Source: Trichosphaerium sp. ATCC 40318 (lineage: Eukaryota; Discosea; Flabellinia; Trichosidae). From it: a stretch of 64,000 bases of DNA. Below the pieces are notes generated by a model, which was given only the letters and a program-made list of their open reading frames with translations, had not been told where the DNA came from and did no database searches. The translations under genes and the position numbers were made by a program. Positions 26,314-40,281 of the stretch are shown here, one piece after another (within the stretch, counting starts at the first letter, position 1; each line of letters starts with the position of its first letter). The stretch covers positions 1 to 64,000 of the forward strand of contig JALMLS010000585.1 in the NCBI GenBank assembly GCA_038496445.1, written 5' to 3'.

Positions 26314-26834
26314 TTACCAATGAGTGGAGCCACCTCTATTCCATTTTTTTGTAGACATTAATCTTCCTTCTGTGTATCGCTTTTTGCATGCTAACTGGCC
26401 ATTCTCAAACCAGTTTAAGTACTCACCATCAAATTTGCCATTCTTGTACCAACAATGCCTGCGCAATACGCCATTTGCATCCCACCTCAAACACTCACCA
26501 TGTAACACTCCGTTATTGTACGAGCAACAGAGCTCCATTTGTCCGTTGCTGAACCACCGTTTGCACGTGCCGTGCTTTATGCCATGCTTGAAAGCCTGTG
26601 TAACGCGTCCGTATGCTAGTTTTTTTGAAAACACACCATGCTTCTCAAAATTATTGTCAAAATTACTTGAAAGTGCTGCATAAGTGCATTGAGATGCCCA
26701 TAGCTTCCGTACTTCATCATCGAAGTTAAATATCATGTAGTGCAGTTCAGGAGGTAGGTTGGTTAACAACAGTGACCTGAGAGGAAATGACTGTTTGTAC
26801 TTACTAGTGGGCGTACGTACGTTTGTGTAGCCAT
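26314..26834 (-). CDS. F-box-like / MORN-2 repeat protein
   Basis: Exon 1 is 14 n of coding sequence (26821-26834, MATQT); an intron of 44 nt then joins in phase to the main exon. The N-terminus has an F-box-like start (TNLPPELHYMIFNFDDEV). Four MORN-2 type repeats follow, each with the pattern G-x4-W-x2-NG (for example HGTCKRWFSNGQ, HGECLRWDANG, DGEYLNWFENG). MORN-2 repeats occur in bacteria, protists and large DNA viruses; F-box plus MORN-2 in a short protein suggests a substrate adaptor for SCF ligase, which is inference. A broken relative lies at 50635-51180. Confidence 0.75.
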
Positions 26835-27083
26835 GCTCTTGATGATCTACAATTTAAACCTTAATTGTCTTTGTGTTTTTCAAATAAAAAGACTTGAAAT
26901 CTAACAGTGTCGTCACATATTGTCACTCCTTGTTCTACAAACTGCTGCAAACGACAACGTATAGTAAAGGGTGTGGTGGTAGTAAAGGAGCATTGCAGCG
27001 GAGACTAGTCAAGGCAGAGTCAATGCATTGTAGAAAACTTGTTTAACACTATAATTATTTTGGGTTTATTTGCTCCACAAAAA

Positions 27084-28086
27084 CTAACTTGGTGGGATTA
27101 CATCCACACAATTATTAAAGATTTTACCATCTGCAACCAACCATGGATATTCTTTATCTGCTCTGCAACTGACTTGTGTCAGTACAGGAATATGATAGGG
27201 TGGTAAAGTGTTGTCAAAAAAGCGATAATAGTAAGTGCTCTGGTTTGGAATGCTGGGATTGGTCATTTCTGGTATTGAATAAGTCGATGCAGTGTTGACA
27301 CCCCACAGTACGTCTTTGCAAACACTTAACTTCTCTTGAGGTATGTGCACGTTCAAGCTGGTCCAAGCTGTACCCATTGGGTTGTCGCTTGAAACTCCTG
27401 ATCGCATGTACAAGTGTTTGCTTTTTGTAATACCATAAGGTACACCTTTTTCATCAATGGTTATCTCATGAAGTGCTCCTGGGACCTAGTAGTAAAATAA
27501 ATTTCACCTGCCTTTGACTTGTCACAAGGTTGAGGATTGAAACCGTACATGAACCCAATCACCATTAGCTTTACGGAACAATACATGATCATACCAATTT
27601 GTACCCCATACCTCACCATTTGGGCCTGTCGCTATTGTACGTAGGCTTCCATAAATGTGTGTCCATGACGTTCCTTGTGGGAGTTGTTCCTTGACAGAAA
27701 AAGTAAGGCGATTTGATTGTGTTGTCGCAGGTTATTTTGCTTTTCCACACACGTGGAACAAACCTTGATAGTCTTACCGTTATCCCGACCCTTTGGAAGA
27801 TCTGTTGATATATGTTGAGGCCCCACACATCCCCGTTAGCGCCAACAGAGATGGTGGATAGGGATCCGGGAATGTTTATCCAATCGCCAGTGTTTTCTAA
27901 TAAAAAGTATACGCTGTTGTCGCTTGCTAAACCCCAAGTGCCTTTCGGGCTTGTAGAAACTTGTTTCACTGTTGCAGGGAAAAAGGGAGTTTCGGTGTCG
28001 CAGCTAATAAATCCTCCTCCTGTGCCCGATACAGGTACGTACAGAATAGCAAAACTTAGTGCGAAAATAGCGAAGAGGTGCTTCAT
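27084..28086 (-). CDS. Secreted tectonin-type beta-propeller protein
   Basis: Signal peptide at the start (MKHLFAIFALSFAILYVPVSG), so probably secreted or lysosomal. Tectonin blades are recognisable by repeated units of the form W-x2-IPGSLSTISVGANGDVWG, then WTHIYGSLRTIATGPNGEVWG, then WVHVPGALHEITIDEKGVPYG. Three exons join in phase (introns about 27700-27785 and 27487-27550). The last about 110 residues drop the blade pattern and contain Cys residues (SVCKDVLWG, TQVSCRADKEYP). Tectonins bind bacterial lipopolysaccharide or glycans in slime moulds and animals; a role in recognising food bacteria or in defence is inference. Confidence 0.8.
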
Positions 28087-28243
28087 AAGTGTTGTTGCGG
28101 TTTATGTGAGTAATCACGTGCAGTTTTTCCACAAGAACGACTACGGACATTGAAACAGTGTTAGGTAGAGGTTACCGATGTTGGCGGAGAATTACAGAAT
28201 TGTTTAAAGTACTTCGCGATACTACACGAAACTCTACCCTCCG

Positions 28244-28251
28244 TTTTTATA
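28244..28251 (-). promoter_or_regulatory. Candidate TATA box of the tectonin gene
   Basis: Reads TATAAAAA on the minus strand, about 160 bp upstream of the tectonin ATG. The surrounding 28087-28488 has no supportable gene. Confidence 0.35.
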
Positions 28252-28488
28252 CATAGATTGTTCTGGAAGGCATTGTAGTCACTTTGTAAGGAGTATTGAT
28301 CTTTGTCATTCTAGTTTCAATGAAGTAGTGTATTTCTAGTACACCATACGCTATTTTAATAAACGTGTATGTTAGGGTAATGGAAATACCCTGAGGATTG
28401 CCATGAAGTAATGCTATTTTGTGTGAAAAGTACTCTTAGTTTCTACAAGGATTTTATTTTTTTCTTTTCTTTCTTATTATTTTTTGAT

Positions 28489-32390
<3,902 letters not shown>

Positions 32391-32550
32391 CTTGTTTGCG
32401 CTCTTTGTGATCTGTTTGAGCTGAGAAGGCAACGCTTTTTCGATGGTTTGGCAACGAAAAAAAAAAGCACTTTAAAGTTGGCGTTTTTTTCAAACTCGGT
32501 CGTTATTCTTTGATTTACAAGCAACCAAACCGACACAGCAATACGTCCTT

Positions 32551-33750
32551 ATGTTCCTTGGTTCCGCTGCGTTATTATGGGTTCTTGGTTGTGACGGTGG
32601 AACAATACCAAAGCGAGCAGAGCTCATTAAATTAAAGAAGGATGGCGAAAGAGCTGATAGGACAGAATCCAAGAGAATTAAATGGTTATCTTGCGCTATG
32701 AGCAAAGAACCATTACGCGCTCCAATTTGTTGCGATGTGTTGGGTAACTTGTTCAACAAGGACGTGGTTATAAAGAAAATATTAACAAAGAGAATGGAAG
32801 AAAGATTCAAACACATTCGCTCGTTAAAGGTAAATAACAGCACCTTTGTATACTCCCTTACTGTAAATACTAATTACACCTATTTGTAGGATCTAACAGA
32901 CGTTAATTTTACACCAAACCCCGAATTCAACGTAGATGAAAATATCAACGACTACATCAAGGTACCTTTATTATCCCTTCAATTTTGCGTAAAACCATTT
33001 TTTGTAATTTTGATTATTTTAACAGCCTGTAATCGTACTAAATTACTGTTATTAGGCGTCTCCTTTTATATGTCCTGTTACTGGTAATACTGTGGGCGTT
33101 ATTCCTTTCTCTGTTATCAAAAAGTGTGGCTGCGTTATATCCGATAAGGCTCTAAATGAAGTTAAAAGTACTGAGTGTCTTGCCTGTGGAGAACCATTTG
33201 ATCCTAAGAAGGATGTACAACGGTTAAATCCTGATAAAGAGTTACGAGAGGTAAGAACAAAATTTTGGATTTTTTCGAAAAAATTGATTTGTACTGTTGG
33301 CTTACTAACTATTTTCTAGAAACTCGAATTACAATTAGAACTTGCTGAAAAGGAACGTGCGTTAATTCGTGCTGCAAAAAGGGCTGCAAGGAAACGAAAA
33401 CGTGCTGCCAATGGCGAACTACCAAAGGAGAAACCAAGTACTGTTTTTTTCTTCTTCTTTTTCTATTTTTTTTTGAACTTTTTAACTTATATCTCTTGTA
33501 GCCAAAAAAAGCCGTCGTGCTGACCGTGCAGAATTGGATACAACCAAGAGTCTTCGTGTGAAAAGTGTGCGTAACAGTTAGCATCATGTGTTCAGTGTTC
33601 TGACACTTTTTTTAGGTTGTCAAAAAGGCTGAAAAGCAAACGGCTGAGTATAAGGATAGCGAGACTTACCGTAACTTGTTTACTGATTCTATCAAGAATC
33701 CTATGAAAGAAACATTTTGCTGTCGTCATGTGCAGCATAGATTGTTCTAA
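32551..33750 (+). CDS. RTF2: Replication termination factor 2 (RTF2)
   Basis: Nuclear protein with two RING-like half domains that acts at replication forks and in splicing. The core begins LGCDGGTIPKRAELIKLKK as in the family, whose members normally start M-GCDGG; here an ATG at 32551 would add about 11 residues, or a short first exon is hidden. The following exons give CAMSKEPLRAPICCDVLGNL, ASPFICPVTGN, KCGCVISDKALNEVK, CLACGEPFD and a Lys/Arg-rich helix, ending SETYRNLFTDSIK...FCCRHVQHRLF at TAA 33748-33750. The Cys/His pairs of the RTF2 fold are visible. Confidence 0.9.
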
Positions 33751-34183
33751 AATTGATGATTTCATCCCGTTTGATACTGAAAATGTGTTTCTAAAAGAAA
33801 AGTGTAAAAAACTAATAAAAAAATGTAATAGTTTGGATTCTATGCCCAGTTATCCCTCCCTAACTTTTGTTTTAGTTTGAAGGTAAAAACCAACAGCATG
33901 TTGGCTGTCGCAAACGTTACTCAAACTAACAGAGTTAAGAGCACTTTCGATCAGAAAAGTGCTTCATTGAATTCGGAAGTCTCCGATATGCATTAAACGT
34001 CAAAGAACTGGGTTTATGGAATGGACGCTAATGTCTCTCTTAAACGGTATGTAGTTATACCACTGAAAATGCAGTTAATACTAGTGTAGAGCAAAGCAAG
34101 CGAAGTTGAAGCGTGTACAAGAACGAGAAGCCCTAAATAGGCGACTGAGGAGATTCGAAAAACTAAAGACAATGAAAGCGTGA
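33728..34183 (+). CDS. Uncharacterised small basic protein overlapping the RTF2 3' end
   Basis: A consistent three-intron model starts at ATG 33728, inside the last codons of RTF2 but in another frame: MCSIDCSKIDDFIPFDTENV; then KVKTNSMLAVANVTQTNRV; then NWVYGMDANVSLKR; then AKQAKLKRVQEREALNRRLRR, to TGA 34181-34183. All joins fit phase and GT-AG (one intron only 27 nt). The C-terminal half is a strongly basic helix. No family recognised. It could instead be a minor extension of another gene. Confidence 0.42.
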
Positions 34184-34267
34184 AAAAGTTTGTTCTGTGG
34201 TGGTTTGCCGGCCATTCATTATTTTATGTATTATCAATAATTCAGATATTCTTGTCCATTTTTTTTT

Positions 34268-35017
34268 ATGGAAATGGATGCAAAGAAACAAAGTGTACGA
34301 AGAAAGAAACAACGGAAATTGACCCAAGTTATATTACATATTTTTTTTCCTTTTACTCTCAATTTTCAGCGTACAGGGCGGATGGTATCCTCTTCAATAC
34401 CCAATATTATTGCCATGAGTACAATCAGTTCTCAAGAGGATGTGATCATAGTCCTACGGATCTACAGATTCATAGTGAACCACAACATGATAAAATGTGT
34501 GCAAATTGAGATTGCAAGGAAAAAACTTGCAGCGCCACTTTAAATTTACAGTTGTGCTTCACCACGAGTCATAGCGTGTCTCTACCTAAAACAACAAATT
34601 TCGTATTACTTTCAATACATGGTATTCAAATAATGGCTTATTACACCAACCATGAATCAGTGCTCCAGTTAAACTTATATTCTTTAGTTGCAAGTATTCA
34701 GACGTGGGTATTGGTTGACTCACAATTTGTCTCAGCTTGGTTACATTTTTTCTGCACTAAGCCGTTTTGCTATGAACCGTGCACAGGGGCGGTATTATTG
34801 GAGTTTGTATTTAGTAACATATCTTGTTGTGGTAGGTTTTTCACTTATTGCTGGTACAGTTATTGTTGCAAGAAGTAAGAAGTGTGATGACTATGCTCCA
34901 TTAACTTGGAAACTTGGACTAGGCATTGTTGTTTCAAAGTGGCTATTATGTTTCTTGTACTTATGCGTTCCTTGTTGTTCAATGCTATTTCTGCTTTGTG
35001 TGGATTTGATTATCTAA
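34268..35017 (+). CDS. Possible multi-spanning membrane protein, exon structure unresolved
   Basis: The last exon (about 34689-35017) reads as clear membrane protein: RRGYWLTHNLSQLGYIFSAL, YYWSLYLVTYLVVVGFSLIA and GIVVSKWLLCFLYLCVPCC, with three likely helices and a stop after CVDLII. Upstream, an ATG at 34268 begins a Lys/Arg-rich segment (MEMDAKKQSVRRKKQRKL) with a good intron to about 34372. The middle (34372-34690) is open in two competing frames and I could not choose. Family unknown. Confidence 0.4.
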
Positions 35018-35286
35018 GTTAAGATTTGTCATGTTTACAATTTCTTGTACATTGTTGCTTTGAAAACTGAAATGATACGAACAATAAAACATTTCGTCTA
35101 CAAAGGTCTTTATACTACTAGCACTATCACGTGATCAAAAGCGTGTCCAATAAATAACTACTCCTAACAGCCCATTAAATAACGACAGGCAGAGATAGGG
35201 TTAAGCAAGGCAGTCAGAGATTGCTTTCAGAGAAACTTATGTTAAGTAATTGTCTTGTCCTAAAAACAGCAACACAAACAACACAA

Positions 35287-36000
35287 ATGTCACTTGCAAG
35301 CTTACCAGCAGAGCTATTAGTAGACATACTTAGCCTTGTAAAAAAAAGGGGTCCTGCAACACAATCGTGTGCAGCCTTGGCAAATATCGTCCACAACTTC
35401 ATCGGATACACAGGAACAATAACCATACCTTCAAACGAGGCTTGCCGTTACATTGGCCAATTTTTAGGCATATTGCGGAATACGCGCATACAAGTCGGTT
35501 ATCAAGTTACAGACGTAGGTATTAAGCATTTGGCGGGCGTTCAGCATATTGATCTAGCTGCAAAGGATGTTACAGACGTTGGCGTCAGTGCTCTTGCAGG
35601 AGTAAAACATATCAACTTAAATTGGTGCAAAATGGTGACAGATGAAGGGTTAAAGCGTCTAGCAGGTGTACAATCTATTTCGTTGTATGCAAATGAACAA
35701 TTTACAGACGAAGGCATTAAAGCTTTAGTTGGCGCTCGTGCGATTAGTCTATCATGCACATCCGCCGGAGATGACAGTGTCGTGCCTCTAATCGAAGCAG
35801 GCGTGAGAGATATTGATTTGAGCTGGACGAAGATTACTGATCTTACACTAAAAGCGCTTGTGGCTAACAAAGTGCGTGCTAATATATCTGGTTGTCAAGG
35901 TGTATCCGAAAACGCCAGACAATTTTTCACTTATGAATGGGATTACTCCGTTCTCGGGATTATCAATTTCCATTTAAGAGATGCACCTGAATTCCGGTAA
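35287..36000 (+). CDS. F-box / leucine-rich-repeat protein
   Basis: Single-exon gene. The ATG at 35287 gives MSLASLPAELLVDILSLV, an F-box-like start; an earlier in-frame ATG at 35239 exists. Six or seven short LRR-like repeats follow, of the form VTDVGVSALAGVKHINLNWC (for example TDEGIKALVGARAISLS and ITDLTLKALVANKV). This cysteine-light, about 22-residue repeat resembles F-box LRR proteins of amoebae and large DNA viruses. Probable SCF adaptor, by inference. It lacks introns, unlike its neighbours. Confidence 0.72.
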   Translation: MSLASLPAELLVDILSLVKKRGPATQSCAALANIVHNFIGYTGTITIPSNEACRYIGQFLGILRNTRIQVGYQVTDVGIKHLAGVQHIDLAAKDVTDVGVSALAGVKHINLNWCKMVTDEGLKRLAGVQSISLYANEQFTDEGIKALVGARAISLSCTSAGDDSVVPLIEAGVRDIDLSWTKITDLTLKALVANKVRANISGCQGVSENARQFFTYEWDYSVLGIINFHLRDAPEFR

Positions 36001-36318
36001 ATCGGGAATAAGATAAGCGATCATTTCCTATTTTTTACTTATATCCTAAACTTTTTCCATGCACCCATATTCTGTATGGCACGTGCTAGCAGTAAATAAA
36101 CCATCTAATGCTTGAACGAAATGCATGCTCACAGGTAAACGAGATTTTTGTTCGTCGTGTTTAAAGGGTAGTGTGGTCAGCTTTACAACATTAAATGATT
36201 GATACTTGTCTTAATCAGTATGCCTCAGTTTCGAAACGATTCTATTTTTGGAAGAAGCAAAGTCACGCTACATTATCGGTAAGTACAGATAATCTAAAGT
36301 ACATTTATTTGAATACAA
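36001..36318. other. Intergenic, no gene seen
   Basis: Between the tail ends of two convergent genes (F-box/LRR on + and oxygenase on -). AT-rich, no protein-like frame. Confidence 0.5.
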
Positions 36319-37373
36319 TTAATCTGACATTGTTAAAAGAACAACCAATGCCAATCTATAGCCGCTCTTTAAAGGCATTACTTCATGAAAGTGTGTGCCA
36401 CGGTGTATAACAGCGTGACCTTTTTCAAAGTAAGCACTCAAAATGACAAACACCAGTACAGTACCTTTTGTATGTGAATAACAACAAAAACCATCACTTT
36501 CTTCAAGCTTATCTCTAAACATCAAGCTGCATTTACTAATAGTGTTGTAAGCTTATGATTACTTTGTGAAACTCTTCTTACTTATAAGGACATAATACAC
36601 CATCTATTGTATTCCAGTGTCGTCTATAGTGAGTAATGTGTGCTACACAACAATCTTCACAAGTGTGTTTTTGACATTCTTCACATTTCCAACTTTTATT
36701 TACTTCCTTATGGCATTTCCCACATTTCTCTGTATTGGGTAACATGGTGAAAGTAGGAACATCACAACTTAGAGGTTTATTGTCATAAAAAACAAGCTCA
36801 GAGCCTAAATATGTCAGACATGGAGAGAAGCAAGTCAATCTTCAAAACAACAAAAAAAAGTACCCTCAAATTGTGTTCCAAGACAAACTGTCATTGTAAT
36901 ATCACTATCATCAATATGTCGTTCCCAATGTACATCTTCACCTTTTCTATATGTAACAACCTTCGCATGTACATCTTTCACGTGTTTATTTTCCAAATCC
37001 GGGAATAAGACAGGGATCATCTTTGTAATGTAATCTTTTTTAAATCGGCAAGCATTTTTTCAAATCCAAACTCAGAAGGCACAATAACCTTACAAATATG
37101 ACCTAATTGTTCTCTATAGCTTTGTATCTCTTCTACAAATGCATCACAGAAGCTTTTTGTAAAAAACGGAAAGCTGTAGAGTTCTCGGGCACATTCTTTG
37201 TAATATTGCTTTGAAGCGATGTCTCTGCGTAAGCAAGGCTCCAGGAACGCCTTTGAAACGAAATTAAATACTATGGTGGTATTCTTTGTTCTTACCGGTT
37301 GTAATGTATAGAGAGACGTATTACTACGTTTAAATATACGTTTTACCTCTTGTAGACGTTGTTCCCTTCTCAT
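36319..37373 (-). CDS. 2OG-Fe(II) oxygenase with zinc-finger-like insertion
   Basis: The ATG at 37373 starts MRREQRLQEVKRIFKRSN. Family features: FLEPCLRRDIASKQYYKECA, FFTKSFCDAFVEEI, FGFEKMLADLKK, then VLFPDLENKHVKDVHAKVVTY, the iron motif HIDDSD (His-x-Asp) in ERHIDDSDITMTVCLG, FEGSELVFYDNKPL, and the distal His and 2OG-binding Arg in HAVIHRGTHFHEVMPLKSGYR. This matches the PKHD/OGFOD2-like group. Between the two halves of the double-stranded beta-helix there are about 90 extra residues with CGKCHKEV, WKCEECQKHTCEDCCVAH and HYRRH, a treble-clef or ZZ/B-box-like zinc site. Near 37017-37035 the frame shifts by one base between LADLKKI and MIPVLFPD; no intron explains it without deleting a family segment, so this is a lesion, sequence error, or an intron from about 37089. 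Stop at 36319-36321. Confidence 0.75.
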
Positions 37374-37848
37374 TTATGCTTTTGAATGGCATGCTTTAAC
37401 AAACATTCGGTTTACTGAAATTGGTAAGTGTCTTCTTTCACTTAACATCAACTTACACCGACACGTGTTCGATGTTTATATTAGCGTTATAGTCATCTTC
37501 CCCTTCTTGTCATCGCCATCAACGTAACGAAGGTAGCCTAAGTAGTGTTCATACCAGTTGACCAAAGATGTCGCCAAAATTATTGGTGTGTTTACAATTA
37601 GTCTCACTTTTATTAGTCTGGCGTATAGGTTTATACTTTTTTGTGTTTTCATATTTAGTCCTATTTAGACCACCATTGATACGACTTTGTAAAATTAAGA
37701 ATCATACGAACCACCTCTTTGATGGTGTATACGAACAACTTCATAAATTCTTGAAGATATGTCTTAAACGTTGTGACCTTGTCAGTTGTGTAATTTCTCA
37801 TAGCACCAACTGTACCTGCATAGATGTACATTTTTTAGCTAGCTGGTG
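37374..37848. other. Intergenic, one weak small ORF
   Basis: A 99-codon plus-strand frame (37568-37867) begins with a hydrophobic stretch (VCLQLVSLLLVWRIGLYFF) but has no other support. Otherwise I see nothing. Confidence 0.3.
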
Positions 37849-38147
37849 GCAGAATTTCTACGTTTGAGTTTGCGTGGTGCTGTACTATGTCGCTGTCGTA
37901 GCTTTATTTGGCGTTGTTGTATTCTTTTCCTCATTGGTGATTCTTGTCCTCCAGAAAACGATGAAACTGATTTTGCTATAGTCCACTTCCGCTGATCTCG
38001 TCTTGACTTCTTAACCACCTTGGAATCCTAAAACCAACTTAACAAAACCCGACTGTGGATATAATTTGGAACGCTTCTAAGTAGTTTCAAGACCACTCGA
38101 CGCTTTGATTTGTATCTAACAGTTTAAATCCAAACTGCGACCCTCAT
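37849..38147 (-). CDS. Hypothetical small basic protein
   Basis: A minus-strand exon (about 37849-38031) is open and very basic: KVVKKSRRDQRKWTIAKSV then RKRIQQRQIKLRQRHS, ending at TAG. A good acceptor (TTGGTTTTAG) precedes it, and an ATG at 38147 followed by a GT donor would give a 63-residue protein in phase. No family recognised; it could also be the last exon of something else. Confidence 0.33.
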
Positions 38148-38275
38148 GATGGATTATTTGAGGGACATAAGCTAACTAGCTTTAATGCATTTGGTAAACA
38201 AACCATCACGCTTATTTTTTTTTTCTATTGGGTTTTATTTTCAAAGAGAAACAAAACTGTTTGATTGTACTACGT

Positions 38276-40011
38276 TCATGCCTTATTATTAGCATCTTTA
38301 GCGTGCTTAGAAATGAGAGCGTCCAAAGCTTCTGGTTTTAATCCCAAATAAGCTGTAAATAATGATTCCAATTGTATTTCTAGGTCTTCCTCACGCTACA
38401 TATTTTTTTTTAGATATCACGTGATTATCACGTGAAGGAAAAAAAAACACAAGAAAAAAAGGGAGTTGCGACTTACCTCTGCACACTCAGGTAGTAGAGG
38501 TTTCAATACACCTCTTAAATATGTATCAAGTAGTGTACTGACTTTTTTAGCTGTTGGTCTTGTTTTGGGATTAGGAGCAATCATCCTACGAACTAGAATG
38601 TCACTTGGAAACTTTTTGGGTAAGATAGTCTTCATTTTCATTTTATCCCATTCTGGCATTTTACCTTCAAATAGCTAACAAACAATTATGTTAGCTCTGA
38701 GGTGACGTTTCTTTTCGAGACTATAAGTTAATTATTGTACCTCGTAAAATACAATACCAAGACTATAAATATCTGCTGCATAGTCGTATTCTCCCTGTCG
38801 GACTTCAGGCGCCATCCATAAATACCTACAAACAATTAAACACAAGGAATACAGGTTCTGTTTTACGTACGTTCCGCGATCGTTAGTATGGCGCCTCTGT
38901 AAAGTAGGAGCAACTAATTTAGCACAACTATAAAAGAAATACCTTTAGCATTTCTTGTTAGCAAACAAAAAGAGCTTACCCAAAATCAGCTATTTTGCAG
39001 ATTCCGTCAGAATTTACTAAAATATCTAGAACAAATTTTGTTAGATCGTGTACTTGTCTTAGTCATATCTTTTTTGTGGTCGTACTTGGTGACTTTATAT
39101 CTCTGTGTAGAGTATGCTTTGACTTCAAATAAGCTAGGCCCAACGCACAGTGTCTTGCCATACGAAGTTTATGGAGAAGTGATAGCTTTTCTTTGTTGAC
39201 ATGAAGTACATCATGAAGACTACCTTTATCCATGTACCTTTATTTGGATATTAATATTAGAGACACAGCAACTTTAAAATTAAAAGCGTAGGTATTACTC
39301 CATGATTATAGATAGTTTTTGCTTGTCTTGACAGTATCCATAAATGTACACAACATAAGGATTTTCGCCGGCTCTTAAGAAATTGTTATTCCAACTTGTA
39401 ACATAAAAAAATCACTCTTGACTTACACCATCATGTTCACTTCATTTCGCCATTCTTCCACCTTTGCTTCACTTGATTCACGCGCCATATCTTTAATAGC
39501 AACTTCTTCTTTTATACCATGAGCCTAAAAAAAACTACGCTAAGCAAACAACAAAACATCATCATTTTCACGTCACGTGACAAAAATAAGTTCTCACCTT
39601 GCCTGTAAATAACTTTCCGTAAGTACCCAACGCGAAAAAAGGTTGGTCTCGCTTTATTTGAGATGGTTTAAATTTCTTTACGCCATTTTTTGATCCTCCT
39701 ACGCGACTGTTAACGATCACGTGTCCAAACAAACAAACAAAACAAATTCAAAAAAAAAAATACTCACTGCGTAGAGTAAGTGTTGGTTTCTTCGTTCTAG
39801 CAACACGACGAGCTGTTGTTAGTTTATCAGCTAGTCTAAGAGACTCTCCTCTTAATAATCGCCGTTCTAATGTCGTCACGTGTTCATCGCTCATAGAGCC
39901 TGTGCTTATCCCGGTTTTTGAAGGTGTTATAGGCTTTGCCTTTGCATCACCTTCTTCATGTTCAGCTGATATTCCAGCAGTAGGCATAGCGTTAACGGGA
40001 ATGTTACCCAT
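38276..40011 (-). CDS. Tyrosine-kinase-like (TKL) Ser/Thr protein kinase
   Basis: The ATG at 40011 gives MGNIPVNAMPTAG; Gly2 allows N-myristoylation, though residue 6 is not Ser. A disordered N-terminus of about 85 residues is followed by a complete kinase domain spread over about ten short exons: glycine loop LGTYGKLFTGK, VAIKDM (catalytic Lys), the helix-C Glu in EWRNEVNMM, HRDIKSPNILV (formed across an intron near 39040), IADFG, GTYLWMAPEV, DIYSLGIVFYEV, and RMIAPNPKTRPTAKKVSTLL. All catalytic residues are present. A short C-terminal helical tail (EEDLEIQLESLFTAYL) ends at TGA 38276-38278. HRDIKSPNILV with WMAPE fits the TKL group. Confidence 0.88.
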
Positions 40012-40281
40012 TGTATTGAGAGCGATCGAGGTACACAAAAGGCGAAGTTAAAAAAATTCCCTAAGTGATAGTCAAACGGTTTAGCGCTCGAACAACGTCC
40101 TTTTTTAACGATGCTACTACGCAATGGTGTAGTACACTCTTACGACATAATATACCAGTACAAAAATCGTTGGTACGTGTACAGATAAGGAGAATATCAC
40201 AATAATGGCATTCTGTAACTGACAACGGAATGTACTTTATTGAGTAGCAGTTAAGATACAATAGATGGCGTAGTTGTAGGT

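Noticed and set aside
26314-26834. Viral origin of the MORN-2 and F-box/LRR genes
   Set aside because: Such repeats are frequent in large DNA viruses, but the MORN gene has a local-type intron and sits among ordinary cellular genes with no viral hallmark gene nearby.
37568-37867. Plus-strand 99-codon frame with a hydrophobic start
   Set aside because: It overlaps a better-composed basic exon on the minus strand and shows no splice partners or family pattern.
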